A stretch of 64,000 nucleotides of DNA, from contig NZ_JBBGZW010000001.1 of the NCBI RefSeq assembly GCF_037479095.1, forward strand, positions 3,348,001 to 3,412,000, written 5' to 3'. Of this stretch, positions 1 to 9,540 are shown piece after piece. Origin of the DNA: Pantoea nemavictus (GTDB lineage Bacteria > Pseudomonadota > Gammaproteobacteria > Enterobacterales > Enterobacteriaceae). A program made the position numbers and the translations under genes. The notes under the pieces are model-generated. The model was not told where the DNA came from and searched no databases. It worked only from the letters and a program-made list of their open reading frames with translations. Each line of letters opens with the position of its first letter. Position 1 is the stretch's first letter.

Positions 1-1204
1 CGGTCAGCTCCATCACATTCTTGCGTGAAATTCCTTCGACCAGTACGCGCTGCGTAGTGCCCAACATGCGGCGGCTCCACGCCATTACCTGTTGATTGAT
101 GCGGTCTTGCAGGATGTAGAGACGCTGCTTTTTCTCCTCTTCCGACACATCATCTGGCAGATCGGCCGCTGGCGTGCCTGGGCGCATCGAGTAAATAAAG
201 CTGAAGCTCACATCGAAATTCACTTCGCCCACCAGCTTCATGGTCTGCTCGAAGTCCTGCTGTGTCTCACCCGGGAAGCCGATGATGAAATCAGAGCTCA
301 GCTGGATATCCGGACGCGCCGCTTTCAGCTTGCGAATAATCGCTTTGTACTCCAGTGCGGTGTGAGCACGCTTCATCAGGGTCAGGATACGATCCGAGCC
401 GCTCTGGACGGGCAGGTGCAGGAAACTTGCCAATTCGGGGGTATCACGATAAACCTCGATAATGTCATCGGTAAATTCAATCGGATGGCTGGTGGTAAAG
501 CGAATACGGTCAATGCCGTCGATTGCCGCCACTAAGCGCAGCAATTCAGCAAAGGTACAGATATCGCCATCAAAGGTGGCACCGCGATAGGCATTGACGT
601 TCTGGCCCAGCAGGTTAACTTCTCGTACGCCCTGAGCGGCCAACTGGGCGACCTCAAGCAGAATATCGTCGCTTGGACGGCTTACTTCCTCACCGCGGGT
701 GTAAGGCACCACGCAGAAAGTGCAGTATTTGTTGCAGCCTTCCATGATGGAAACAAACGCGGTTGGGCCATCTGCGCGCGGTTCGGGCAGGCGGTCAAAT
801 TTTTCGATTTCCGGAAAGCTGATGTCTACGATTGGGCTTTTACTGCCGCGTACGGTGTTGATCATCTCCGGCAGGCGATGCAACGTTTGTGGACCAAACA
901 CGATATCAACGTAACTGGCGCGTTGACGCAGACGTTCACCTTCCTGCGAGGCTACACAACCACCCACCCCGATGATCACCTCAGGATTATCGGCTTTCAG
1001 CTTTTTCCAACGGCCTAACAGTGCAAAAACCTTCTCCTGCGCTTTTTCACGAATTGAGCAGGTGTTGAGCAGCAGAACGTCCGCTTCTTCAGCTGCCTCA
1101 GTGAGGGTATAGCCGTGCGTACTGTTCAACAGATCGGCCATCTTCGATGAATCATATTCATTCATCTGACAGCCCCAGGTTTTGATATGCAGTTTTTTGG
1201 TCAT
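1..1204 (-). CDS. miaB: MiaB, tRNA-2-methylthio-N6-dimethylallyladenosine synthase (partial, C-terminus beyond window)
   Basis: Radical-SAM methylthiotransferase that adds the 2-methylthio group to i6A37 of tRNAs reading UNN codons. About 401 N-terminal codons are visible; the rest runs off the left edge (the E. coli protein is about 474 aa). The N-terminus reads [20 protein letters not shown], the MTTase domain with its first cluster Cys. The GGC and NTCSIREKA segments and the radical-[11 protein letters not shown] motif followed by VPYTRG are all present. I chose the ATG at 1204 because it matches the family start; an in-frame ATG at 1216 (MASS extension) is possible and neither has a strong Shine-Dalgarno. 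Divergent from ubiF across about 180 bp. The visible part is intact. Confidence 0.95.
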   Translation of the reverse strand, partial: MTKKLHIKTWGCQMNEYDSSKMADLLNSTHGYTLTEAAEEADVLLLNTCSIREKAQEKVFALLGRWKKLKADNPEVIIGVGGCVASQEGERLRQRASYVDIVFGPQTLHRLPEMINTVRGSKSPIVDISFPEIEKFDRLPEPRADGPTAFVSIMEGCNKYCTFCVVPYTRGEEVSRPSDDILLEVAQLAAQGVREVNLLGQNVNAYRGATFDGDICTFAELLRLVAAIDGIDRIRFTTSHPIEFTDDIIEVYRDTPELASFLHLPVQSGSDRILTLMKRAHTALEYKAIIRKLKAARPDIQLSSDFIIGFPGETQQDFEQTMKLVGEVNFDVSFSFIYSMRPGTPAADLPDDVSEEEKKQRLYILQDRINQQVMAWSRRMLGTTQRVLVEGISRKNVMELT

Positions 1205-1385
1205 CGAACTAGCCATTGGTTAACGCGAAGTGCAGGGCGCGTATTGTAATGCCTCGCTGCAGCTGTGACCAGCTAACCCTGCATACTTCACGCATGCACG
1301 TCGCATCGAATGACGAATTTCCGGTACACTTTAGCTATCAACGTGATGCTGTAAGGTCTCACGGCAAAAAGAAGGATTAGAGTCG

Positions 1386-2558
1386 ATGCAGGATTCACAT
1401 TTTGATGTGGTGATCGTGGGCGGTGGCATGGTTGGCGCGGCGCTGGCGTGTGGTCTGGCGCAGCAACAGTTCCGCGTGGCAGTGATTGAACGAGCGGAGC
1501 CAGCGGCCTTTGATGCTAGCAGCGAGCCGGATGTGAGAATTTCCGCGATTGGTGCCTCCTCAGTCGCGCTACTGCAGCAGCTGGAGGTTTGGCAGCGCGT
1601 TCTGGATATGCGCTGTGCACCTTATCGGCAGTTGGAAACCTGGGAGTGGCAAAACGCGCATGTATCATTTGATGCAGCGTCGCTTGGCTTACCTGAGCTG
1701 GGCTTCATGGTGGAGAACAGCGTGCTGCAGCGGGCGCTGTGGGAAAAGATGCAGGAAGAGGGCATCACGCTAATTTGCCCGGCGAGTTTACAGGGTTTGC
1801 AGCCGCACAGCGCTGGCTGGCATGTGCAACTGGATACCGGCCAAACGCTGGATACGCGTTTAGTGGTCGGCGCAGATGGTGCCAACTCTCGGGTGCGTCA
1901 ATTAGCGGGCATTGGCGTGCGAGGCTGGCACTATGCGCAATCCTGTATGCTTATCAGCGTGGAGTGCGAGCAGGATGTTGGCGACTCCACCTGGCAGCAG
2001 TTTACGCCGCAAGGGCCACGTGCTTTCCTGCCGCTGTTTGATCGTCGTGCTTCGCTGGTGTGGTATGACGCGCCGGCGCGTATTCGTCAGCTGCAAAGTT
2101 TGCCGTTGTCACAGCTGGAGAAAGAGATTCATGCGAACTTTCCGGCCCGTGTGGGAAACTTTAAAGTCAAAACCGCAGCATCGTTCCCGCTGGTGCGACG
2201 TCATGCTACGCGTTATGTGATGCCCGGATTAGCGCTGGTGGGGGATGCGGCGCATACCATCAACCCGTTGGCCGGGCAGGGTGTTAATCTGGGCTATCGG
2301 GATGTGGATGCTTTGATCACTACGCTGGTTGAGGCGCGCAGCCAGGCGGAGCTTTGGGCATCGGATGCCGTGCTGCAGCGTTATCATCGTCAGCGTTATA
2401 AAGACAACTTACTGATGCAGGGCGGGATGGATCTGTTCTATTTCGCATTTAGTAATAAGCTGCCGCCATTACGCTTTGCGCGCAATCTGGCGCTGATTGC
2501 CGCGGAGAATGCCGGAGCGTTAAAACGCAAGGTGCTGCGCTACGCGCTAGGTTTATAA
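1386..2558 (+). CDS. ubiF: UbiF, 3-demethoxyubiquinol 3-hydroxylase
   Basis: FAD-dependent monooxygenase of ubiquinone biosynthesis that hydroxylates the ring before the last UbiG methylation. The 390-aa protein opens with a Rossmann dinucleotide motif (VVIVGGGMVGAALACG, residues about 8-23). It has the mid-protein VVGADGANSRVR segment and the C-terminal FAD/ribityl motif GDAAHTINPLAGQGVN, the order expected for the UbiH/UbiF/VisC family. Length matches the E. coli protein. The ATG is preceded by an AAGAAGGA ribosome binding site. Position between miaB and the tRNA operon is the same as in E. coli, which favours UbiF over the paralogues UbiH or UbiI. Confidence 0.95.
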   Translation: MQDSHFDVVIVGGGMVGAALACGLAQQQFRVAVIERAEPAAFDASSEPDVRISAIGASSVALLQQLEVWQRVLDMRCAPYRQLETWEWQNAHVSFDAASLGLPELGFMVENSVLQRALWEKMQEEGITLICPASLQGLQPHSAGWHVQLDTGQTLDTRLVVGADGANSRVRQLAGIGVRGWHYAQSCMLISVECEQDVGDSTWQQFTPQGPRAFLPLFDRRASLVWYDAPARIRQLQSLPLSQLEKEIHANFPARVGNFKVKTAASFPLVRRHATRYVMPGLALVGDAAHTINPLAGQGVNLGYRDVDALITTLVEARSQAELWASDAVLQRYHRQRYKDNLLMQGGMDLFYFAFSNKLPPLRFARNLALIAAENAGALKRKVLRYALGL

Positions 2559-2560
2559 AT

Positions 2561-2585
2561 CGTAGGGGGCGCATCAATGCGCTCC
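2561..2585. repeat. Palindromic intergenic repeat, copy 1
   Basis: Three bases after the ubiF stop lies a hairpin with arms GCGCAT / ATGCGC (2569-2574 and 2577-2582) in a G-rich context beginning CGTAGGGGGC. The same arms, spaced by two bases, recur at 24165-24182. Probably a short dispersed palindromic element of this genome; two copies in 64 kb is thin evidence. Confidence 0.45.
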
Positions 2586-2610
2586 GGGTTTATGCCCGAA
2601 CGCAGAAAAC

Positions 2611-2638
2611 AATAAAGCCCGCAAAAGCGGGCTTTATT
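2611..2638. terminator. Bidirectional terminator between ubiF and the tRNA operon
   Basis: A 12-bp stem (AATAAAGCCCGC / GCGGGCTTTATT) with an AAAA loop. T-rich sequence follows on the minus strand (TTTATTGTTTTC), so it should end the tRNA transcript, and it can also serve ubiF. Confidence 0.8.
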
Positions 2639-2646
2639 GTGCAATT

Positions 2647-2721
2647 TGGCTGGGGTGCAGGGATTCGAACCCCGGAATGCTGGTATCAGAAACCAGTGCC
2701 TTACCGCTTGGCGACACCCCA
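2647..2721 (-). tRNA. glnX: tRNA-Gln (anticodon CTG)
   Basis: 75 nt including encoded CCA. Acceptor TGGGGTG/CACCCCA, T-arm GGTTCGAATCC, anticodon loop TTCTGAT (CTG). Last gene of the seven-tRNA operon; it differs from the copy at 2750-2824 by one base beside the anticodon stem. Symbol assigned by position relative to E. coli. Confidence 0.96.
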
Positions 2722-2749
2722 ATAGGTGTTTAATCAAATTGTCTTTTTA

Positions 2750-2824
2750 TGGCTGGGGTGCAGGGATTCGAACCCCGGAATGCTGGTATCAGAAACCAGA
2801 GCCTTACCGCTTGGCGACACCCCA
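2750..2824 (-). tRNA. glnV: tRNA-Gln (anticodon CTG)
   Basis: 75 nt with encoded CCA. Same cloverleaf and anticodon loop (TTCTGAT) as the neighbour at 2647-2721. Sixth gene of the operon. Confidence 0.96.
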
Positions 2825-2830
2825 ATAATT

Positions 2831-2907
2831 TGGTGGCTACGACGGGATTTGAACCTGTGACCCCATCATTATGAGTGATGTGCTCTAACCAGCTGAGCTA
2901 CGTAGCC
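2831..2907 (-). tRNA. metU: tRNA-Met (elongator, anticodon CAT)
   Basis: 77 nt with encoded CCA. Starts GGCTACG, D-arm AGCTCAGTTGG, anticodon loop CTCATAA, T-arm with TTCAAATCC. The paired first base (G1) marks it as elongator, not initiator. Identical to the copy at 3231-3307. Confidence 0.96.
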
Positions 2908-2933
2908 TTGGTACTGCTTACTGCATCCGACGA

Positions 2934-3008
2934 TGGCTGGGATACCTGGATTCGAACCAGGGAATGCCGGTATCAAAAACCGGTGCCTTACCGCTTGGCG
3001 ATATCCCA
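2934..3008 (-). tRNA. glnW: tRNA-Gln (anticodon TTG)
   Basis: 75 nt with encoded CCA. Anticodon loop TTTTGAT (TTG) closed by a CCGGT/ACCGG stem. The acceptor begins TGGGATA, slightly different from the other Gln genes. Confidence 0.96.
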
Positions 3009-3042
3009 TTCGTCGATTTTGTATCCACAACATATTCCGGAT

Positions 3043-3117
3043 TGGCTGGGGTACCAGGATTCGAACCTGGGAATGCTGGTATCAAAAACCAGTGCCTTAC
3101 CGCTTGGCGATACCCCA
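3043..3117 (-). tRNA. glnU: tRNA-Gln (anticodon TTG)
   Basis: 75 nt with encoded CCA. Acceptor TGGGGTA/TACCCCA, anticodon loop TTTTGAT (TTG) closed by CTGGT/ACCAG. Third gene of the operon. Confidence 0.96.
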
Positions 3118-3138
3118 TCCGGCTGCCGAAGACTGAAA

Positions 3139-3223
3139 TGGTGCGGGAGGCGAGACTTGAACTCGCACACCTTGCGGCGCTAGAACCTAAATCTAGTGCG
3201 TCTACCAATTTCGCCACTCCCGC
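3139..3223 (-). tRNA. leuW: tRNA-Leu (anticodon TAG)
   Basis: 85 nt with encoded CCA and the long variable arm of class II tRNAs. Acceptor GCGGGAG/CTCCCGC, anticodon loop TTTAGGT (TAG). Second gene of the operon. Confidence 0.96.
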
Positions 3224-3230
3224 AAAAAGA

Positions 3231-3307
3231 TGGTGGCTACGACGGGATTTGAACCTGTGACCCCATCATTATGAGTGATGTGCTCTAACCAGCTGAGCTA
3301 CGTAGCC
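3231..3307 (-). tRNA. metT: tRNA-Met (elongator, anticodon CAT)
   Basis: 77 nt with encoded CCA, identical to 2831-2907. First gene of the operon; its 5' end lies about 38 bases downstream of a consensus-like -10 element. Confidence 0.96.
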
Positions 3308-3345
3308 ATCTTTTTCGCGTAACCTTCATCGGCGTTGCGGGGCGC

Positions 3346-3374
3346 ATTATGCGTATTGAGTCTTGTAGCGTCAA
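3346..3374 (-). promoter_or_regulatory. sigma-70 promoter of the metT-leuW-gln-met tRNA operon
   Basis: On the minus strand: -35 TTGACG (3374-3369), 17-bp spacer, -10 CATAAT (3351-3346), then the GC-rich discriminator GCGCCCCGC. A GC-rich discriminator is typical of stable-RNA promoters under ppGpp/DksA control. Confidence 0.85.
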
Positions 3375-3474
3375 CAATTTTTTTGCCGTTTTTCGCCTTA
3401 AAACGCCTGTTTGTCTGGCTTGTAACCAGGCTGGTGGTTTATTCGGCAATTTTCACTCATGACATCATCGATTG

Positions 3475-3503
3475 CACAAAAAAGGGGCTCATTTGAGCCC
3501 CTT
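3475..3503 (-). terminator. Terminator of asnB
   Basis: 9-bp stem AAGGGGCTC / GAGCCCCTT with a 4-base loop, followed on the minus strand by a run of T residues (TTTTTTG), 19 bases past the asnB stop. Confidence 0.9.
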
Positions 3504-3522
3504 ATCTTGTTGAGTAAAAACC

Positions 3523-5190
3523 TTATTTATAAGCGGACTGATGCACACCTACGGCACGGCCTGAAGGGTCATCCATTGATTTAAAGGCTTCATCCCACTC
3601 GATGGCTTTAGCTGAAGAACAGGCCACCGATGGACCGCCCGGTACACACTCTGCAGCGCTGGCAATTGGGAACAACTCCTCAAAGATTTCGCGATACAGA
3701 TACGCTTCTTTCGAGTTCGGTGTGTTGTACGGGAAGCGGAAATGCGCAGTCGACAACTGTTGGTCAGTGATCTGCTTCGCCGCCACTTCTTTCAGCGTAT
3801 CGATCCAGCTGTAGCCAACACCGTCAGAGAACTGCTCTTTCTGGCGCCACGCCACGCTTTCTGGCAGATATGAAGAGAAGCATTCACGCAGAATGTGTTT
3901 CTCCATCTTGCCGTTGCTGCCGCACAGTTTATCTTCCGGGTTGATACGCATCGCCACGTCGAGGAATTTCTTATCGAGGAACGGTACGCGCGCTTCCACG
4001 CCCCAGGCGGACATCGCTTTGTTGGCGCGAGCGCAGTCAAACATATGCAGAGCCAGCAATTTACGCACGTTCTCTTCATGGAATTCTTTAGCGTTTGGCG
4101 CTTTATGGAAATAGAGATAGCCGCCAAAGACTTCATCCGCACCTTCGCCTGACAGCACCATTTTGATGCCCATCGCTTTGATCTTACGCGACATCAAATA
4201 CATCGGCGTAGATGCGCGAATGGTGGTCACATCGTAGGTTTCAATGTGATAAATCACATCACGAATCGCATCCAGACCTTCCTGCACGGTGAAATGGATT
4301 TCGTGGTGCACGGTGCCAAGATGCTCTGCCACCGATTTCGCTGCTTTCAGGTCTGGAGAACCTTCCAGGCCCACCGCAAAGGAGTGCAGCTGCGGCCACC
4401 AGGCATCGCTCTTATCGGCATCTTCTACACGTTTTGCGGCGAAACGCTTGGTGACGGCAGAGATAATGGAAGAGTCGAGTCCACCAGACAGCAGCACGCC
4501 GTAAGGTACGTCGGACATCAGGTGACTTTTCACTGACTCTTCCAGCGCATGTTTCAGCTCTGCTGCGTCGGTGGTGTTGTGCTCGACGGCGGAAAATTCC
4601 ATCCAGTCACGCTGCCAGTAACGACGAATTTCACCATCGGCGCTCGACATGTAGCTTCCCGGCGGGAACTCTTTAATGCTGCGACATACTGGCACCAGTG
4701 CTTTCATTTCGGAAGCAACATACAGGTTGCCGTGCTCATCGTTGCCCATATACAGCGGGATAATGCCGATATGGTCGCGGCCAATCAGGTATTGCTGCTT
4801 AACGCTGTCCCACAGAATAAAGGCGAACATGCCCTGCAGTTCGTCGAGAAAATCAACGCCTTTTTCCTGATACAGCGCCAGAATAACTTCGCAGTCGGAA
4901 CCGGTCTGGAAGGCGTAACGATCGCTCAGCTCGGCACGCAGCGCTTGATGGTTATAAATTTCACCGTTAACAGCCAGTACGTGGGTGTGGTCAGCGTTAT
5001 ACAGCGGCTGTGCGCCGTTGTTAACGTCAACAATCGACAAGCGCTCATGCACCAGAATGGCTTTATCATCCGCATAAACACCTGACCAATCTGGGCCGCG
5101 GTGACGCATCAGACGAGAAGATTCCAGCGCTTTCTTGCGCAGCTCAATAGGATCGCTCTTCAGATCCAGCACACCAAAAATTGAACACAT
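3523..5190 (-). CDS. asnB: AsnB, asparagine synthase B (glutamine-hydrolysing)
   Basis: Converts aspartate, glutamine and ATP to asparagine, glutamate, AMP and PPi. The 555-aa protein starts MCSIFGVLD; Cys2 becomes the N-terminal nucleophile of the class II glutaminase domain (about residues 1-210, with RHRGPD, HERLSIVD and NGEIYNH). The synthetase domain follows with the PPi-loop SGGLDSS (about residue 234) and SGEGADEVFGGY. Length equals the E. coli enzyme. A good AGGAG site lies before the ATG. Transcribed alone, with its own terminator and a leader of about 265 bp. Confidence 0.97.
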   Translation of the reverse strand: MCSIFGVLDLKSDPIELRKKALESSRLMRHRGPDWSGVYADDKAILVHERLSIVDVNNGAQPLYNADHTHVLAVNGEIYNHQALRAELSDRYAFQTGSDCEVILALYQEKGVDFLDELQGMFAFILWDSVKQQYLIGRDHIGIIPLYMGNDEHGNLYVASEMKALVPVCRSIKEFPPGSYMSSADGEIRRYWQRDWMEFSAVEHNTTDAAELKHALEESVKSHLMSDVPYGVLLSGGLDSSIISAVTKRFAAKRVEDADKSDAWWPQLHSFAVGLEGSPDLKAAKSVAEHLGTVHHEIHFTVQEGLDAIRDVIYHIETYDVTTIRASTPMYLMSRKIKAMGIKMVLSGEGADEVFGGYLYFHKAPNAKEFHEENVRKLLALHMFDCARANKAMSAWGVEARVPFLDKKFLDVAMRINPEDKLCGSNGKMEKHILRECFSSYLPESVAWRQKEQFSDGVGYSWIDTLKEVAAKQITDQQLSTAHFRFPYNTPNSKEAYLYREIFEELFPIASAAECVPGGPSVACSSAKAIEWDEAFKSMDDPSGRAVGVHQSAYK

Positions 5191-5454
5191 AACTGACTCC
5201 TGATCTCACCTTGTGGCGAAGTTATTTCTACGTTTGTCCGGCAGCAATGACTGCGTGATGTATAAGAAAATGCGCTAAGTGATGGTGGTAGTGCAAGTGA
5301 AATCACGATCCTTTGATAAAAAGAATGTTGATAGGCGCGTAACTTTGTATTTTATTCAATAAATACAGATTTAATTTAGATGGTATCTAATAAATCTGGA
5401 TTGTTGCTCGATTTGTGTTCAGGTGATGATCGCTGGAGGAGGGATTTACCTCAT
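5191..5454. other. Intergenic region upstream of asnB
   Basis: An AT-rich gap between asnB and the end of the nag operon, with no supportable ORF. It presumably carries the asnB promoter, but no clear -35/-10 pair stood out. An imperfect AT-rich palindrome at 5347-5366 (arms GTATTT / AAATAC) is the only structured site seen; no regulator can be assigned. Confidence 0.5.
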
Positions 5455-5484
5455 CAAAAACAAAAGCCCTACTTGAGCAGGGCT
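5455..5484 (-). terminator. Terminator of the nagBACD operon
   Basis: Stem AGCCCT / AGGGCT (5465-5470 and 5479-5484) with an 8-base loop, followed on the minus strand by TTTTGTTTTTG. It lies 23 bases past the nagD stop. Confidence 0.8.
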
Positions 5485-5507
5485 ATAAGAAGAGATTATG
5501 GCTGATA

Positions 5508-6260
5508 TCAAAAGAGATCGATATCGGCGACCGATGGGTAAATCCAGTCCGGTCGGAATGGCATCGCATCAATATCACTGAGCGTTGAAACGCCCGACAG
5601 CACCAGAATGGTTTCCAGGCCGGCCTGGAAGCCTGCCAAAATATCGGTACGAAGGTTATCCCCGACAATCACCGTCTCTTCAGAATGCGCATGCATTTTG
5701 TTTAATGCCGCGCGCATGATGTACGGGCTTGGCTTACCAACATAAAACGGTTTGCGGCCAGAAATGGTCTCAATCCCGGCACAGAGCGCCCCGCAGGCGG
5801 GAACAAAGCCACGCGCATGCGTATCGGGATTGGTTGCGATAAAGCGTGCGCCGTTAGCAACGAAGAACGCCGCTTTATGCATCATGTCCCAATTAAATGA
5901 GCGCGTTTCACCCACGATAACGAAATCTGGATTGACGTCGGTGATAGTAAAGCCCGCTTTGTACAGCTCATGGATTAATGCACCTTCGCCAATCACATAG
6001 GCTTTTTTCCCCTCCTGACGCTTGAGGAAGTCAGCCGTGGCCATCGCCGAGGTATAAAACACCGAATCTGGCACCTCAACTCCCGCGTTGGCAAAGCGGT
6101 TGGCCAGATCAAGAGCCGTTTGTGATGGGTAGTTGGTCAATACCACCAATGGCATATCTTTCGCCAGAATGCGCTGCAGAAATTCGTTCGCGCCGGGAAC
6201 GGCGGTGTTGTCGTGCATCAACACGCCGTCAATGTCACAGATTACGCTTTTAATCGTCAT
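5508..6260 (-). CDS. nagD: NagD, HAD-family ribonucleotide monophosphatase
   Basis: Haloacid-dehalogenase phosphatase encoded last in nagBACD; the E. coli enzyme hydrolyses nucleoside monophosphates such as UMP and GMP. The catalytic motif DIDGVLMHDN is at the N-terminus, VVLTNYPSQT is motif II and GKPSPYIM plus VGDNLRTDI are motifs III/IV. I start at ATG 6260 (MTIKSVICDID, 250 aa), the family length; an ATG at 6269 (MQS extension) is also in frame. Cytoplasmic. It follows nagC by about 40 bp on the same transcript. Its exact role in amino-sugar use is uncertain even in E. coli. Confidence 0.95.
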   Translation of the reverse strand: MTIKSVICDIDGVLMHDNTAVPGANEFLQRILAKDMPLVVLTNYPSQTALDLANRFANAGVEVPDSVFYTSAMATADFLKRQEGKKAYVIGEGALIHELYKAGFTITDVNPDFVIVGETRSFNWDMMHKAAFFVANGARFIATNPDTHARGFVPACGALCAGIETISGRKPFYVGKPSPYIMRAALNKMHAHSEETVIVGDNLRTDILAGFQAGLETILVLSGVSTLSDIDAMPFRPDWIYPSVADIDLF

Positions 6261-6301
6261 AGATTGCATCCGGTCGGGCCTGCCAGATAGCAGGCTGGTG
6301 A

Positions 6302-7522
6302 TTACTCTTCCAGCAGATGTTGCAACAAAATGCCATTCAGCATAGCGCGTTTTGCTAAGGCAAAGGCGCCAATTGCCGAGCGATGATCGAGCTCGGAACG
6401 CATCACCGGCAGATTCTTACGAAATGCCGGAAGTGTCTGCGTATTGATGCAACCTTCAATGGCAGGAAACAGCACTTTGTCGGCTTCAGTGATTTCACCG
6501 GCCAGCACCACTTTTTGCGGATTGAACAGGTTGATGGCGATGGCAATCGCTTTACCCAAATAGCGGCCGACGTATTCGATAACTTCGCACGCCAGCGCGT
6601 CACCTTGATTAGCTGCGCGACAGATCTGCGGCATCAGGCAATCATTAAGTGTTAGTGAGCTGGGATAGCCCTGATTAAGCAGGTGCCGCACGCGATTTTC
6701 AATCGCACCATTGGCAGCGATGGTTTCCAGACAACCGAAGTTTCCGCAATGGCAGCGTTCACCTAACGGATCGACCTGAATATGGCCGATCTCGCCAACG
6801 TTACCGTTGCTGCCGAGGAAAATATGGCCATTGGCAATAATCCCAGCGCCGGTACCACGGTGTAAACGCACCAGAATGGAGTCAGCACAGTCGCGGCTTG
6901 CACCGAAGTAGTGCTCTGCCAGTGCCAAACTGCGAATGTCATGACCAACAAAACTGGTGACGTTAAAGCGTTTTTTCAGACTGGAAACCAGTGGCCAGTG
7001 ACTTACCGCGATATGCGGCATATAGCGAATGATGCCATTAATCGGATCGACTAAACCTGGCAGAATCACCGCGATAGCGATCAGCTCATGAATCTTACGC
7101 TGATGTGATGCCATAAAAGCGCTGATGGCATTGAACAGCGCATTCTCCAACGTTTCCTGGGTGCGCTCCGGCAGCGGATAATCTTCCTGCGCCAGTGATT
7201 TTCCGCTCAGATCGAACAGCGTCAGCGTGGCGTCATTACGCCCTAAGCGTACGCCGATAGTATGAAAATGACGGGTTTCGGTAATAATCGAGATGGCGCG
7301 GCGCCCACCGGTGGAGGCTTGTTGCTCCACCTCTTTAATGAGGCCGCGCTCAATGAGCTGGCGGGTGATTTTGGTGACACTGGCGGGCGCAAGCTGACTG
7401 TGTTCGGCTATCTGTATGCGCGAAATGGGCCCTTGTTGATCTATTAGCCGATAAACGGCTGCACTATTAAGTTGTTTAACAAGATCGACATTTCCTATTT
7501 GAGACTGGCCGCCAGTGGTCAT
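6302..7522 (-). CDS. nagC: NagC, ROK-family repressor of amino-sugar genes
   Basis: Transcription factor that binds operators in the nagE-nagB region and is inactivated by GlcNAc-6-phosphate. The 406-aa protein has an N-terminal winged helix (about 15-75; SRIQIAEHSQLAPASVTK, then the TGGRRAI wing region). The ROK sugar-binding fold follows, with the zinc motif GHIQVDPLGERCHCGNFGCLE split as GHIQ...CHCGNFGC. Length equals E. coli NagC. It is cotranscribed after nagA (7-bp gap). Both NagC operators are visible upstream of nagB and nagE. Confidence 0.96.
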   Translation of the reverse strand: MTTGGQSQIGNVDLVKQLNSAAVYRLIDQQGPISRIQIAEHSQLAPASVTKITRQLIERGLIKEVEQQASTGGRRAISIITETRHFHTIGVRLGRNDATLTLFDLSGKSLAQEDYPLPERTQETLENALFNAISAFMASHQRKIHELIAIAVILPGLVDPINGIIRYMPHIAVSHWPLVSSLKKRFNVTSFVGHDIRSLALAEHYFGASRDCADSILVRLHRGTGAGIIANGHIFLGSNGNVGEIGHIQVDPLGERCHCGNFGCLETIAANGAIENRVRHLLNQGYPSSLTLNDCLMPQICRAANQGDALACEVIEYVGRYLGKAIAIAINLFNPQKVVLAGEITEADKVLFPAIEGCINTQTLPAFRKNLPVMRSELDHRSAIGAFALAKRAMLNGILLQHLLEE

Positions 7523-7529
7523 TCAATAC

Positions 7530-8678
7530 TTACTCGCTGAGGACGTTGTCTCCGTTGACTAACGTCTTAGTGATTTGATAATCGCGGGTAAAGACAGTCA
7601 GGTTGGCGACTTTTCCTGCTTCAACCGTACCTAACTGTTTCTCCACACCCATTGCCTGCGCCGGATAAAGTGTTGCCATACGCAGCGCTTCATCAAGAGC
7701 GATGCCACAGTGTTCAACGCTATTCTGCACCGCTTCAATCATGGTTAATGCAGAACCGCTGAGCGTACCGTTCTCATCAACGCAAAGGCCATCGCGATAG
7801 TATATTGTTTTGCCTGCAAAAATGAATTGATCAATCGAAGCGCCAGCTGGTGCTGTGGCATCCGTCACTAACACCAGTTTGTCGCCCTTGATGCATTTTG
7901 CATTGCGCACATTAGCGTAATGGACATGTAAACCATCTGCAATGATGCCGCAGTATACATCAGGCGAATCAAACAGCGCACCGATCAGACCTGGCTCACG
8001 TCCGGCAAACGTTGGCATTGCATTATAGAGGTGCGTGGCAAAGCTCACACCGGCGCTAAAGCCGATTTTTGCCTCTTCATAGGTCGCATTAGAGTGACCC
8101 GCTGAGACGATAATTCCCGCATCACGTAATTGACGAATCACGTCACTGCCGGCGTTTTCAGGGGCCAGCGTGACTTTAGTGATGACATCCGCGTTTGCAC
8201 AGAGAAAATCCACCAACTCGGCATCCGGCAGACGAATCAATTCAGGATTGTGCGTGCCTTTTTTGGCTTTGTTCAACCACGGACCTTCCAGGTGCAAGCC
8301 CAGCGCCTGATTCTGATGCTTAGCCAAATAGGCGCGCATGGTTTCGATTGCGCGTTTCATTAGCGCATCGGTGCTGGTAATCAGCGTTGGCAAATAGCTG
8401 GTACAGCCTGATTTTTCATTGGCACGCTGCATAATCTCCAATGTATCCACGCTTAACGCATTGATATCGTCATTGAACTGCACGCCGCCGCAGCCATTCA
8501 GCTGCAAATCAATAAAACCAGGAGCGATAAACGCACCAGCCACATCCTGCTGTGCCATTGCCGCGTCCAGGGCATCACGCGGACACACACGCTCAATCAG
8601 GCCATCCGTAATCACAACTGCATGATTGTCCAGAATTTCATGACCGGTAAAAATCCGGCCGTTCACTAATGCGTACAT
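7530..8678 (-). CDS. nagA: NagA, N-acetylglucosamine-6-phosphate deacetylase
   Basis: Amidohydrolase that removes acetate from GlcNAc-6-P to give glucosamine-6-P, the NagB substrate. The 382-aa length equals E. coli NagA. Metal and substrate motifs appear in order: [19 protein letters not shown] (metal Glu), [11 protein letters not shown] (His), [10 protein letters not shown] (His) and [10 protein letters not shown] (catalytic Asp). Second gene of nagBACD, 61 bp after nagB. Cytoplasmic. No anomalies. Confidence 0.97.
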   Translation of the reverse strand: MYALVNGRIFTGHEILDNHAVVITDGLIERVCPRDALDAAMAQQDVAGAFIAPGFIDLQLNGCGGVQFNDDINALSVDTLEIMQRANEKSGCTSYLPTLITSTDALMKRAIETMRAYLAKHQNQALGLHLEGPWLNKAKKGTHNPELIRLPDAELVDFLCANADVITKVTLAPENAGSDVIRQLRDAGIIVSAGHSNATYEEAKIGFSAGVSFATHLYNAMPTFAGREPGLIGALFDSPDVYCGIIADGLHVHYANVRNAKCIKGDKLVLVTDATAPAGASIDQFIFAGKTIYYRDGLCVDENGTLSGSALTMIEAVQNSVEHCGIALDEALRMATLYPAQAMGVEKQLGTVEAGKVANLTVFTRDYQITKTLVNGDNVLSE

Positions 8679-8739
8679 CGTTTATCTCTCCCGGCTAAGC
8701 CTGCCGCCAACCAGCAGCAGGTTTTTTTACAACGTGTTT

Positions 8740-9540
8740 TCACACACCTTTCATATTTTCCGCTTCCATTTCGCGGAAATATTTCACGGTTTTCACTTTC
8801 AGTTCCATCGTTGCTGGTTCATCACATACCACGACGGATTTTGCATGCAGCTGGAGGCAGCTAATGGTCCACATATGGTTGACGTTACCTTCAACCGCGG
8901 CCTGCAGCGCTTGCGCTTTCAAATGACCTGTTACCAGAATCATTACCTCTTCTGCATCCAGCAGCGTACCAACGCCAACGGTCAGCGCGTATTTTGGTAC
9001 CTGATCCACATCACCGTTAAAGAAGCGAGAGTTTGCGATGCGGGTATCGTGCGTCAGGGTTTTAATGCGGGTACGAGATGAGAGGGATGAAGCCGGTTCA
9101 TTGAAAGCAATATGACCATCGTTGCCTACGCCGCCCATAAACAGGTTAATTTTGCCGTAAGCGCGGATCTTCTCTTCGTATTGGCGGCATTCTGCGTCAA
9201 TATCTTCGGCATTACCATTGAGAAGATTGATGTTTTGCTCTTGAATATCAACATGATCGAAAAAATTACGATACATGAAGCTGTGGTAACTTTCTGGATG
9301 CTCTTTTGGCAGACCTACATACTCATCCATATTAAAGGTGACCACGTGCTTAAAACTAACCTGGCCCGCTTTGTGCATGTCGATCAGGTGCTTGTAGGCT
9401 TCCAGCGGTGTTCCACCGGTTGGTAAACCCAACACAAAAGGACGTTCTGCGCTAGGCTTAAACGCATTAATGCGGTTAACAATGTGGCGTGCAGCCCATT
9501 TACCCACTTGGGTCGGTGTGGCCAAAGGGATCAGTCTCAT
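8740..9540 (-). CDS. nagB: NagB, glucosamine-6-phosphate deaminase
   Basis: Isomerises and deaminates glucosamine-6-P to fructose-6-P and ammonia, feeding glycolysis; the E. coli enzyme is an allosteric hexamer activated by GlcNAc-6-P. The 266-aa protein shows the phosphate-binding GLPTGGTP, the catalytic Asp in FNMDEYVGL, and [11 protein letters not shown] carrying the active-site His and Glu. A GAGGTGAA ribosome binding site precedes ATG 9540. First gene of nagBACD, divergent from nagE over a 337-bp control region. Confidence 0.97.
   Translation of the reverse strand: MRLIPLATPTQVGKWAARHIVNRINAFKPSAERPFVLGLPTGGTPLEAYKHLIDMHKAGQVSFKHVVTFNMDEYVGLPKEHPESYHSFMYRNFFDHVDIQEQNINLLNGNAEDIDAECRQYEEKIRAYGKINLFMGGVGNDGHIAFNEPASSLSSRTRIKTLTHDTRIANSRFFNGDVDQVPKYALTVGVGTLLDAEEVMILVTGHLKAQALQAAVEGNVNHMWTISCLQLHAKSVVVCDEPATMELKVKTVKYFREMEAENMKGV

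Noticed and set aside
2637..3260. Short open frames on both strands across 2637-3260
   Set aside because: They run through seven well-formed tRNA genes and owe their similarity to each other to the repeated tRNA sequences.
5347..5366. AT-rich palindrome as a third NagC operator
   Set aside because: Arms GTATTT/AAATAC resemble the NagC pattern only loosely and the site lies between asnB and the nagD end, with no known NagC target.
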